From NCBI GenBank assembly GCA_910585945.1, contig CAJUHZ010000003.1, forward strand, positions 79,182 to 143,181: 64,000 nucleotides of DNA. The letters are read 5' to 3'. This document shows positions 42,314 to 49,337 of this stretch, piece after piece. Origin of the DNA: an uncultured Bilophila sp. GTDB taxonomy: Bacteria > Desulfobacterota > Desulfovibrionia > Desulfovibrionales > Desulfovibrionaceae. Below the pieces are notes generated by a model. The model saw nothing but the letters and a program-made list of their open reading frames with translations, was not told the DNA's origin and did not search any database. The translations under genes and the position numbers were made by a program. Positions within the stretch are counted from its first letter, which is position 1; each line of letters opens with the position of its first letter.

Positions 42314-42841
42314 ATGGCCGGCATGGCGGGTCCGGGTGATCGGATAGAGGCGCGCTGCACCCGTTGCAACGATGTGACGGGGCATGTGGTGGTTGCTCTG
42401 GTGGGCGGCGAAATCGTCAAGGTGGAGTGCCGCGCGTGCGGGAGCGTGCACAAGTACCACCCCCCCGTCGCGGCCGGCAGGGCCAGGGAGACGGCTTCGG
42501 TTTGCCGCGTCAAGCCGGGGCAGGATCGGCGCGATGCCGTGTCCGCCGCGGCTCCGGCGGGGGCGACTTCCCCGGGGGCGGAAAAGAGCGCCTCACGGGC
42601 TGGCGCGGCTTCGCTTTCCCGGGGGCAGCGCCTTGCGGAAGAGCAGGAGCAATCCTGGCAACGGGCGCTCAACACGTCCGCAGCCACGCCAAGGCCCTAT
42701 GCCATGAACGCCTCGTTTGCCGAGGGAGACGTCGTCGATCATCCCAAATTCGGCCTTGGCGTGGTGCGCGAGGTGCTTCCTCCCGACAAGATTCAGGTGC
42801 TTTTCCGGGATGGAAGCCGCCTTTTACGCTGCGCCGTGTGA
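42314..42841 (+). CDS. Zinc-ribbon protein with C-terminal SH3/KOW-like segment, unknown function
   Basis: 175 aa from ATG 42314 with AAGGAG six bases upstream. Two Cys pairs (RCTRCNDVTGHVVV and VECRACGSVHKY, residues about 14-45) form a rubredoxin-like zinc ribbon. A disordered Ala/Ser/Arg linker follows. The C-terminus FAEGDVVDHPKFGLGVVREV and PPDKIQVLFRDGSRLL resembles the small beta-barrel seen in CarD/UvrD-tail-like proteins that contact RNA polymerase or nucleic acid. I do not recognise a named family. Overlaps the 3' end of convergent prmA by 18 bases. Confidence 0.78.
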   Translation: MAGMAGPGDRIEARCTRCNDVTGHVVVALVGGEIVKVECRACGSVHKYHPPVAAGRARETASVCRVKPGQDRRDAVSAAAPAGATSPGAEKSASRAGAASLSRGQRLAEEQEQSWQRALNTSAATPRPYAMNASFAEGDVVDHPKFGLGVVREVLPPDKIQVLFRDGSRLLRCAV

Positions 42842-43738
42842 GTTCAATCCCCAAATCAGGGCGACCCAGTCGCCGGAAACAAGCCGTCGGGCCGGCCCGA
42901 GGGGAGCGTAAGCGGCTTCCACGGCGTCGGCCTGAATATCGAGCAGACCGGAAAGGACAAGCCGCCCTTCCGGCTTGAGCCGCGCCATGATTTCGGGCGC
43001 CAGATCGCGCAGGGGGCCGGCCAGAATGTTGGCCAGGATTATGTCGAAGCGTTCCTCTCCGCCGGCTTCCACACTTCCGGTCCGGGCGGCGAAGCCCTCC
43101 GCATGGTTGAGAGCCGCGTTTTCCAGCGCGTTTTCCACAGCCACGGGATCAATGTCCGCCCCGATGCCCGAAAGACCCATCAGCGTGCAGGCGATGCCGA
43201 GAATGCCTGTTCCTGTCCCTATATCGAAAAAGCGCATTCCAGCCTGAAGCGGCCGGGAGGTCAGGGTTGCGTCGCACAACATGCCCACGGCGCGAAGGCA
43301 CAGCGTCGTGCTGTTGTGGTGGCCGGTGCCGAAGGCCGATTTCGGCTCGATGAGAATGGCGCGGCGTCCTTCCTCCGGGGTGACGTCCGCAAGCCAGGGC
43401 GGAAGCACCAGAAAGGGACCGGCCGGCACCGGCGTGAAGAATTCCCGCCAGGCGGCCGTCCAGTCCTGCCGGGGAACGGCCGCGCGCTCCACACGCACGC
43501 CGGACGCGCGGGCGGCCAGCTCGGCTTCCACACGCTCCGCGACAGTCGTGTTGTCGCAATGCACGGCGAAACGGGTTTCGCCTGTGGGCAGGCTTTCTTC
43601 TTCCCATCCGTAGGCAATATTCCGCACGAGAATGCCTGTGACGGCGTCTGTCATTTCGTCGGGGGTGAAAATGTCCAGGCGGAGAAGATCCGGCTGCACA
43701 GCTTCAGGGGCACAGGGGCTTTGACTTGATTCTGCCAT
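42824..43738 (-). CDS. prmA: Ribosomal protein L11 methyltransferase
   Basis: SAM-dependent trimethylation of L11. 304 aa. N-terminal substrate-recognition domain followed by the Rossmann domain: PKSAFGTGHHNSTTLCL (catalytic loop), FFDIGTGTGILGIAC (SAM motif I, about 170-184), GADIDPVAVENALENAALN, and DIILANILAGPL (NxxxxPL-type motif). Its end overlaps the zinc-ribbon gene. Confidence 0.94.
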   Translation of the reverse strand: MAESSQSPCAPEAVQPDLLRLDIFTPDEMTDAVTGILVRNIAYGWEEESLPTGETRFAVHCDNTTVAERVEAELAARASGVRVERAAVPRQDWTAAWREFFTPVPAGPFLVLPPWLADVTPEEGRRAILIEPKSAFGTGHHNSTTLCLRAVGMLCDATLTSRPLQAGMRFFDIGTGTGILGIACTLMGLSGIGADIDPVAVENALENAALNHAEGFAARTGSVEAGGEERFDIILANILAGPLRDLAPEIMARLKPEGRLVLSGLLDIQADAVEAAYAPLGPARRLVSGDWVALIWGLNSHGAA

Positions 43739-44007
43739 GGCGTTTCGTTTCCAGCGAGGCGTTTAGGGGTGCGGGATCGGCATGGATCCGCGAGAGGCCC
43801 CTGCGTTTTGTCGATGTGCTGTTCTTGCCTTTTTACCAGGAGGTTTTTTATCCCGTGCGGGCTTCATGGAAGGGCGCTCTGCAGAAAATTTCCCGGCAGA
43901 GCGATGTTCCGCGGAGGAATCGGGACGAACAGCGCGCCTAGGGCCTGTTCACACAAACAGAGAATAAACATAATTTTTACAAATGGTTATCCTCTTTTGG
44001 GGCGAGG

Positions 44008-44131
44008 CTGAATTATGAAGATCATTCGCCAAAAAACGTGGTTTTTGGCTCATTCACGGCGCTTTTCGCGTCGCACCAGACTTTCGTCTGGCGGTAGAAG
44101 TCATTTCATGCGAATTATGAAATGACTTCTA
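44008..44131 (-). repeat. Dispersed intergenic repeat D, copy 2
   Basis: Reverse complement is about 90% identical by eye to 8485-8607, including AGAAGTCATTTCAT, the GCCAGACGAAAGTCTGGTGC hairpin, GCGAAAAGCGCCGTGAATGA and ATCTTCATAATTCAG. Confidence 0.85.
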
Positions 44132-44225
44132 CTTGCAAAAGTAGACACTACAAAATCTGTAAGGGTTTTGCGGCGGCGTAGCCGGGTTCATTCGCGAAAA
44201 ACCACGTTTTTTCGCGAACGATCCT

Positions 44226-44251
44226 GCAAAAATTCTTCGCAGAATTTTTGC
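44226..44251. repeat. Hairpin next to repeat D
   Basis: 10-bp perfect stem GCAAAAATTC / GAATTTTTGC with a 6-nt loop; precedes TAGACAC. The adjacent CGCGAAAAACCACGTTTTTT echoes repeat D. Confidence 0.55.
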
Positions 44252-44354
44252 AATTAGACACTGGATGCGGCTCGGGCGCTGAAACGGACCGGTTCCGGCG
44301 CTGGTTCATATGCCGCAGGGCAGCCGCGCAAGATGCGTCCGTCAGGGCATATGA

Positions 44355-44397
44355 CACAGGTTCTCTTGAAATCCGAGCGGCTTCAAGAGAACCTGTG
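44355..44397. other. Perfect 16-bp hairpin downstream of mucR
   Basis: CACAGGTTCTCTTGAA (44355-44370) pairs perfectly with 44382-44397; 11-nt loop. It could be the end of the mucR transcript or part of a small RNA; there is no U-run on either side. Confidence 0.55.
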
Positions 44398-44452
44398 CGC
44401 AGTCCGGGTTTGCTTCGCGCTTCCCGCAGGGAAGCCTTTTCAAAAAACCGTT

Positions 44453-44863
44453 TTATTTGACGACCTTTTTGCGTTTTTCCCAGAGCTTCATGTCCTGCAT
44501 TTTTTTCCGCCGGGCGCGTTGCAATTCCTTGCAGGTCAGCGGCGTGCCTTTTTTCAGATTCCATTTTTCGCGGTATTCTTCCGGGGTAAGGCCGTGGCTC
44601 GCGAGGTGTTTGCTGGAAATGATCTTGAAGACCTTGCCGCATTCAAGACATGTGACGGAACGCTCTTTGATCGATTTGCGGGGATCTCCCTGGAGCGCGC
44701 TGGACGCGGCGGATTCCTCCCCGCCAGCCATGCCGCCTTCCGTAGCTGTCTTGAGACCGGAAGACAGGCTGCGAACCATCGCAATGATTTGCTCATCGCT
44801 CATGACGCGCACGCTTGCCTGAGCTTTGACAATTTCCAAGGCTTCTTTCAAGAAATCATCCAT
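44453..44863 (-). CDS. mucR: MucR/Ros-family zinc-finger transcriptional regulator
   Basis: 136 aa. Start at MDDFLKEALEIVKAQASV (44863) with GGAG nine bases upstream; a start 15 bases earlier (MEQIP) is possible. The family pattern is complete: N-terminal helix LKEALEIVKAQASVR, then the zinc-finger/DNA-binding region CLECGKVFKIISSKHLASHG, followed by LTPEEYREKWNL. MucR proteins bind AT-rich DNA and silence surface and virulence genes in Alphaproteobacteria; relatives occur in Desulfovibrio. The Arg/Lys-rich tail KELQRARRKKMQDMKLWEKR is typical. Probably autoregulated through the AT-rich upstream region. Confidence 0.93.
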   Translation of the reverse strand: MDDFLKEALEIVKAQASVRVMSDEQIIAMVRSLSSGLKTATEGGMAGGEESAASSALQGDPRKSIKERSVTCLECGKVFKIISSKHLASHGLTPEEYREKWNLKKGTPLTCKELQRARRKKMQDMKLWEKRKKVVK

Positions 44864-45325
44864 GGGTATCTGCTCCATCGTGTGAAAATTAGAATGTCTT
44901 CCTATTGCATACCTCTTTGGAAAGTGCAATGACTTTAGAGTCTGCATTTTCTATGCAGTGTGATGCGCCCCGAGACGGATCTTTAGGATGCCCGCTGATT
45001 TATTTTAATTCTACAAGGAGTTAGCAGGTTGCAATAAAAAACGGCATATTGCGTTTTTCACAAAAATTTTTTTGCCGGGCAAGATCTTTTCGAGATGCGG
45101 GCAGGCGGGCGTCAGGCGCAACATGTTCTCTTGTCGGTCACGTCTCCTGAAAGGCGGCGGACACGCAAGGCCGGCCCCGTTACGGGCGGGGAAGGCGCGC
45201 GATACGGTGGGAAGACGGCGAAAGTAATCATTGCGGGCGGCTGTACATGCGGCGCGGCATGGTTACTTTAGGGGAGCCTGGGCACAAGCCTTCGGCGTAA
45301 CTCCGATTTTCGAGAAGGATAGCCG
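44864..45325. other. Divergent region between mucR and the 68-aa gene
   Basis: About 460 bases with an AT-rich stretch (45000-45075, runs of A and T around GCATATTGCG) that would suit MucR binding. The right half is GC-rich. No gene was supported. Confidence 0.45.
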
Positions 45326-45532
45326 ATGAATCAAACGATGCAACAGCCTCTCATGTTGAACAAGGATGAACTGGTGGCTCTTGTGGCGGACGCGTACAGC
45401 ATGGGCCTTGTCGCCGGCCAGCATTCGTGCGCGGCGCAAGGGGATCCCGATTTTGAAATGCAGGCGGTGACGCTCTTTTCCCACGGTTTTTCCGCCATGC
45501 TTTCCGAACCGTTCAACAAGCTGGAAGCGTGA
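45326..45532 (+). CDS. Small conserved-looking hypothetical protein
   Basis: 68 aa, MNQTMQQPLMLNKDELVALV, with AGAAGGA 6-12 bases upstream. Composition is normal and helical; features include DAYSMGLVAGQHSCAAQGD and ALFSHGF-like end (VTLFSHGFSAMLSEPF). No signal peptide or known motif. Followed by a hairpin. I do not recognise the family. Confidence 0.65.
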   Translation: MNQTMQQPLMLNKDELVALVADAYSMGLVAGQHSCAAQGDPDFEMQAVTLFSHGFSAMLSEPFNKLEA

Positions 45533-45581
45533 TTTTCCGAAACCGGAACAGCGCGTTCCGGAGTGAATACATCTCATGACG

Positions 45582-45618
45582 GCAAAGGCCCGTCCCTCTG
45601 TCGGGGGCGGGCCTTTGC
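45582..45618 (+). terminator. Hairpin between convergent genes
   Basis: 15-bp stem GCAAAGGCCCGTCCC / GGGGCGGGCCTTTGC (one G-T wobble) with 7-nt loop, between the 68-aa gene and tsaC; may serve both directions. U-run is weak. Confidence 0.6.
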
Positions 45619-45648
45619 TTGCCTGCTGCGTTTATTCGGATGCTTTTT

Positions 45649-46299
45649 TCATGCGGGCGTCGTCCGTTCCACGCAGAAGCCGGCTTCTTCAAGATCCGCG
45701 CGGGTCACGGGGCCGTCGCGCAGAAGGCGCAGAACATTGTCTCCGAGATATTCCGCCAGAGTGGAGGCAAGGCCGCCGGCCGGAGCGGGCGGAGCGTCGA
45801 GCACGCCGCTTACGGCGGCGACAAGCTCGGGGTCAAGATCGGCGGCGACGGTGACGGCAGGGGTTCCGCTGATATTGGCGCTGCTGGCGCTGATGGGTTC
45901 GCCCACGGCCCGGGCCAGGGCGCGGGCCGCCGGATGGGCGGAGAGCCGCACGGCCACCCGGCCTGTGCCGCCGGTCAGAATGTCGGGCACGCGCAGGCGG
46001 GCCGGAAAAATGATGGAAAGCGGCCCCGGCCAGAAACGCCGCAGGAGGGGCATGACTGAATCCGGCGCTTTGGTGATGAGATCAAGCTGTTCCCACTCGC
46101 CAAGGATGATGGGGAGCGGCCGCACGGTGGAGCGGCGCTTGGCCCGGAACACGCGGGCGGAGGCGTCAGCGTCGAGAGCGCGGCTCCCCAGGCCGAAAAA
46201 CGTCTCGGTGGGGAAAATCACCGGTTGGCCGGCGCGCATGAGTTCCGCCGCAAGATCGGGTCCAATCAGGGGAAGCCCGCGTATTTCTGTCTTGTCCAT
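45649..46299 (-). CDS. tsaC: L-threonylcarbamoyladenylate synthase
   Basis: Forms threonylcarbamoyl-AMP for tRNA t6A modification. 216 aa from MDKTEIRGLPLIG with GGGAGGA upstream. Motifs: PVIFPTETFFGLGSRA, KRRSTVRPLPIIL (KRp-P segment), WPGPLSIIFP, RVAVRLSAHP, and PISASSANISG. The single-domain length fits TsaC/YrdC rather than long Sua5. Confidence 0.94.
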   Translation of the reverse strand: MDKTEIRGLPLIGPDLAAELMRAGQPVIFPTETFFGLGSRALDADASARVFRAKRRSTVRPLPIILGEWEQLDLITKAPDSVMPLLRRFWPGPLSIIFPARLRVPDILTGGTGRVAVRLSAHPAARALARAVGEPISASSANISGTPAVTVAADLDPELVAAVSGVLDAPPAPAGGLASTLAEYLGDNVLRLLRDGPVTRADLEEAGFCVERTTPA

Positions 46300-46445
46300 G
46301 CCATCCTCCCGGCTTGCGTCGTCCCTCTGCATGGGAGTATGCCACAAGCGCCGCCGAATTGAAACAAGGGACGCGCGTCGACAGCGGGGCAGAATTTTGA
46401 AAGATGGGGACCGGGCCGCTCCCCCGCGCGTTCCGGAGGATCCTG

Positions 46446-46913
46446 ATGCTGAAACCCTTGCGCCTTATTGCGGTCGGCAGACTGAAAACCCCGTTCTGGA
46501 AAGCGGCGGCCGCCCATTATGTGGAACGACTGGCGCGCTGGCGCGCCCTTGCCGTGAGCGAAGTGAAGGACGGCGATCCCGCCTTGCCTGTGGAACAGCG
46601 CAAAAACCAGGAAGGGCGGGCCATTCTCGCCGCGCTCGCCCCGCGCGACATTCCGTTCTGCCTTGACGAGCATGGAGAAGCGCTGACCTCCCGCGCGCTT
46701 TCCCGCCTTTTGGAAGCGCTCCCGGCCAATGCCCGTCCCTGCTTCATTGTGGGCGGAGCCTACGGACTGGACCCGACGGTGATCGCGGCGGGCAGGCGTG
46801 TTCTTGCCCTGGGACCGCTGACCTTGCCTCACGAACTTGCCCGTGTGGTGCTGCTCGAACAGATGTACCGGGCCGAAGCCATTGCGCGCGGCATCCCCTA
46901 TCATCACGATTAG
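46446..46913 (+). CDS. rlmH: 23S rRNA (pseudouridine1915-N3)-methyltransferase
   Basis: 155-aa SPOUT methyltransferase. ATG 46446 follows GGAGGA. MLKPLRLIAVGRLKTPFW at the N-terminus; conserved FCLDEHGEALTSRALSRLL, IVGGAYGLDP (SAM knot), LTLPHELARVVLLEQMYRA, and the C-terminal YHHD typical of RlmH. Confidence 0.96.
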   Translation: MLKPLRLIAVGRLKTPFWKAAAAHYVERLARWRALAVSEVKDGDPALPVEQRKNQEGRAILAALAPRDIPFCLDEHGEALTSRALSRLLEALPANARPCFIVGGAYGLDPTVIAAGRRVLALGPLTLPHELARVVLLEQMYRAEAIARGIPYHHD

Positions 46914-46923
46914 GGCCTGTTCC

Positions 46924-47054
46924 CACTACGGCTCTTGTTCTGCCTGCGTCAAAAAGGCTTTTTATTCCGGTCAAGTGCCATAAGGAGCACATTCCCTTCA
47001 CAAGAAGTCTTTTTTCCCTGGCGGAGAACAACTCTCGTAGTGTGGACACGCCCC
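46924..47054 (+). repeat. MITE-like repeat C, copy 2
   Basis: About 131 bp, same strand as 15506-15638. Termini are a clear inverted pair: CACTACGGCTCTTGTTC at the left and GAACAACTCTCGTAGTG at the right. Starts 10 bases after the rlmH stop. No coding capacity. Confidence 0.88.
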
Positions 47055-47210
47055 GGGGCGGACGCCCATAAAAAAACGCCGTCCGGGAAAAGTCGCCCTG
47101 CCGCGTCCGGAGACGCCGCGGCAGGCGGGTTTGAGAGTCCCGCCCCGGGGTCTGCCGATGCTCCCTTTTTGCTTCCGCCCGCATCGGAAAAGCTTTTTGG
47201 CAGGAAAGTG

Positions 47211-47248
47211 ATCTAATTTTTATTTCCTTATATAACAATGTATTAGAT
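47211..47248 (+). promoter_or_regulatory. AT-rich promoter-like segment before the dsr region
   Basis: Inverted arms ATCTAAT (47211-47217) and ATTAGAT (47242-47248) surround TTATATAACAA, a possible -10. No good -35 was found. Possible regulator site. Confidence 0.3.
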
Positions 47249-47560
47249 GTAATTGTACGTCGGGAGGATCACTTCTGTATCCGGATTCGCTTGTGAAATG
47301 CCCCCATGTTGGGTATGACGTGAAGTGAGCCACGCCCTTGTCCGCAAGCCCGACCGGAGCGCGGCTTGCAGGCAAACATGTTCGCCATATTGCGGCAATG
47401 GGCCGAAATCCTGGAACGCCTTCGCGGGCGCGGCATTGCCGCCGCACGGCAAGGCGTTGGCGTCAGGGCGGGGTCATGACGCGCCTTGATAAGGATCGGG
47501 AAAGGGGCCTTCAGCCGGGGGAATCCGGGGTTTGCAACATCCAATTTTCAGGAAGGCGTT

Positions 47561-48109
47561 ATGAACGCGGAACAGTCTCCGGACGCGCGCCGGACGCAGG
47601 CTATCAACCAGTGGCTGGACGCGGTTTTCGCCATGTATCCCCTGGAAAATACGGGATTCATGCGTACCCGCGAGGATCGCTTCGCCAACCCGGTGGGGCA
47701 TGCCCTGCGGCAGGCGGCGGAAGCGCTGTACGATGCCGTGACCGGCGCGGATACGGAGCGTGAAGCGATCAACGCCGCTCTGGCGGCGATGGTGCGCGTG
47801 CGCGCCGTGCAGGATCTGCGCCCCGATCAGGCTGTGGGCGCGCTTTTTCTGCTCAAGCCCATTCTGCGCGAACTTTTTCTGGTGGACGCCCTGGCTGCCG
47901 GCGACTTTCGGGGCTACCTGGATATGGAGTCCCGCGTGGACACGCTGGCGCTCATGGCGTTCAATCTGTATGTGGCCGATCGCGAAGCGGTGTATGCCGA
48001 ACGGGTCGCTGAGCAGCGCCGGAGCACGGCGCAGTTGCGGCGCTGGGCCGAACGGCACGGCCTGGTCGCCCCGGTGGGGCCGACATCCGCTTCGTGCGAT
48101 GTCTCCTGA
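47561..48109 (+). CDS. RsbRD N-terminal-domain-type protein next to dsrMKJOP
   Basis: 182-aa helical protein. Start MNAEQSPDARRTQAINQWLD after AGGAAGG. The order of segments (YPLENTGFMRTREDRFANPV, AVQDLRPDQAVGALFLLKPI, VDTLALMAFNLYVADREAVY) matches the RsbRD-N-domain proteins, which in sulfate reducers often lie upstream of dsrM. Some members sense heme or small ligands; the role in sulfite respiration is unproven. It is 142 bp upstream of dsrM, with hairpins in the gap, and may be co-transcribed. Confidence 0.82.
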   Translation: MNAEQSPDARRTQAINQWLDAVFAMYPLENTGFMRTREDRFANPVGHALRQAAEALYDAVTGADTEREAINAALAAMVRVRAVQDLRPDQAVGALFLLKPILRELFLVDALAAGDFRGYLDMESRVDTLALMAFNLYVADREAVYAERVAEQRRSTAQLRRWAERHGLVAPVGPTSASCDVS

Positions 48110-48112
48110 TTG

Positions 48113-48155
48113 CAGCAGCGGCGCGCCGCTGCATGCGCGTTCGCCGGAACGAGGC
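48113..48155 (+). other. Two hairpins between the RsbRD-N-type gene and dsrM
   Basis: GCAGCGGCGCGCCGCTGC (48113-48130 region) is self-complementary, and GCCGGAACGAGGCGTTCCGGC follows. They could set transcript stability or partial termination before dsrM. No U-run. Confidence 0.4.
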
Positions 48156-48251
48156 GTTCCGGCTCACTCACGCCGCTTACCGCGGCGCGCCGGCGCGGCC
48201 GCCGGTGACGGATTCTTGGGGGGAATCCGTAATCCTGGAACGAGGTAGGCA

Positions 48252-49271
48252 ATGATACTTTCACTTGTGGCAGTCCTCTTGATCGGCGCCGTGGCCTGGG
48301 CCGGCGCGGCCGCCGGTCACCTGACCCTGCTGGGGATGGCGCTTCCGCTCTTCGCCGCGGCGGTCTTCATCTGCGGCTTTGTCCGACGTGTCGTCGGATG
48401 GGCGAAATCGCCCGTGCCCTTCGCCATTCCCACCACGGGCGGGCAGGAAAAATCCCTGAGCTGGATTCGTCCGAACCGGCTCGACACGCCCATGAGCACA
48501 GCCGGCGTGGTGGGCCGCATGCTGCTTGAAGTCCTTCTCTTCCGTTCGCTCTTCCGCAACACGCGGGCGACGGTCAGCGCCGAGGGACCGCAGGCGACGT
48601 ATTTTTCCGCCAAATGGCTGTGGCTCTTCGCGCTGCTGTTCCACTACAGCTTTCTTGTCATCTTCATGCGGCATTTCAGGTTTTTCATCGAGCCGGTTCC
48701 GGTCTGTCTGACCTGGCTGGAAACGCTGGACGGCCTCATGCAGGTCGGCCTGCCGCGCCTGTTCATGACCGACGTGGTCATTGTCGTCGCCCTTGCCTTT
48801 TTGCTGGCGCGCCGGCTGCTGAGCGGCAAACTGCGCTATCTTTCCCTGCCCAACGACTACTTCCCGCTCTTTCTTCTGCTCGGGATCGCCGGCACGGGCA
48901 TCTGCATGCGCTATTTCGACAAGGTGGACGTGGCCCAGGCCAAGGTGTTCATTATGGGCGTGCTGACGTTCACGCCGCAGTCGGCCGAAGGGCTTTCGCC
49001 CATTTTCTTCGTGCATGTGGCGCTGGTCAGCACGCTGCTGATCTGTTTCCCCTTCAGCAAGCTCATGCACATGGGCGGCATCTTCCTCTCGCCCACGCGG
49101 AACATGCGCTGCAACACGCGTGAAGTGCGCCACGTCAACCCCTGGAACAACCCCAACGCCCCCTATCATACCTACGCCGAGTATGAGGACGACTTCCGGG
49201 ACGCCATGGCCGAAGCCGGGCTTCCCCTGGAAAAAGAGCCGGCTCCCGCCGGCAAGGCATCCGCGGAATAG
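48252..49271 (+). CDS. dsrM: Sulfite-reduction complex DsrM, membrane cytochrome b subunit
   Basis: 339 aa. NarI-like membrane subunit that exchanges electrons with the quinone pool via two hemes b. Two N-terminal hydrophobic helices (SLVAVLLIGAVAWAGAAAG, ALPLFAAAVFICGFVRRV), then WLFALLFHYSFLVIFMRHFR and further spans with His residues suited to heme ligation. The C-terminus PTRNMRCNTREVRHVNPWN is typical of DsrM. First gene of dsrMKJOP; 66 bp to dsrK. Confidence 0.95.
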   Translation: MILSLVAVLLIGAVAWAGAAAGHLTLLGMALPLFAAAVFICGFVRRVVGWAKSPVPFAIPTTGGQEKSLSWIRPNRLDTPMSTAGVVGRMLLEVLLFRSLFRNTRATVSAEGPQATYFSAKWLWLFALLFHYSFLVIFMRHFRFFIEPVPVCLTWLETLDGLMQVGLPRLFMTDVVIVVALAFLLARRLLSGKLRYLSLPNDYFPLFLLLGIAGTGICMRYFDKVDVAQAKVFIMGVLTFTPQSAEGLSPIFFVHVALVSTLLICFPFSKLMHMGGIFLSPTRNMRCNTREVRHVNPWNNPNAPYHTYAEYEDDFRDAMAEAGLPLEKEPAPAGKASAE

Positions 49272-49337
49272 CGAGCGGCCAACGAGCAGTGCGTCGCGCG
49301 GCCGGTCCGTGCGAAAACGCGTTTAAGGAGTTTTTTC

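Larger units (their letters stand above)
43739..44452. other. Long intergenic region between prmA and mucR
   Basis: About 710 bases. Holds an AGGAGG site (43838-43843) before a 28-codon frame (43855-43941, GTG start) of unknown status, repeat D copy 2 (44008-44131), a smaller related palindrome block (44190-44251) and a strong 16-bp hairpin (44355-44397). No protein gene could be supported. Confidence 0.5.
46914..47560. other. Intergenic region upstream of the dsr cluster
   Basis: About 650 bases. Contains repeat C copy 2 (46924-47054), a remnant CAT-AAAAAAACGCCGTCCGG resembling repeat A, an AT-rich promoter-like stretch (47211-47260), and GC-rich sequence to the RsbRD-N-type gene. No gene was supported. 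Confidence 0.5.

Noticed and set aside
43855..43941. 28-codon frame with an AGGAGG site 11 bases upstream
   Set aside because: Spacing is long, the start is GTG and the peptide has no recognisable features; noted but not called a gene.
45563..46666. 367-codon plus-strand frame opposite tsaC
   Set aside because: Arg/Ser-rich shadow; tsaC motifs are complete on the minus strand.
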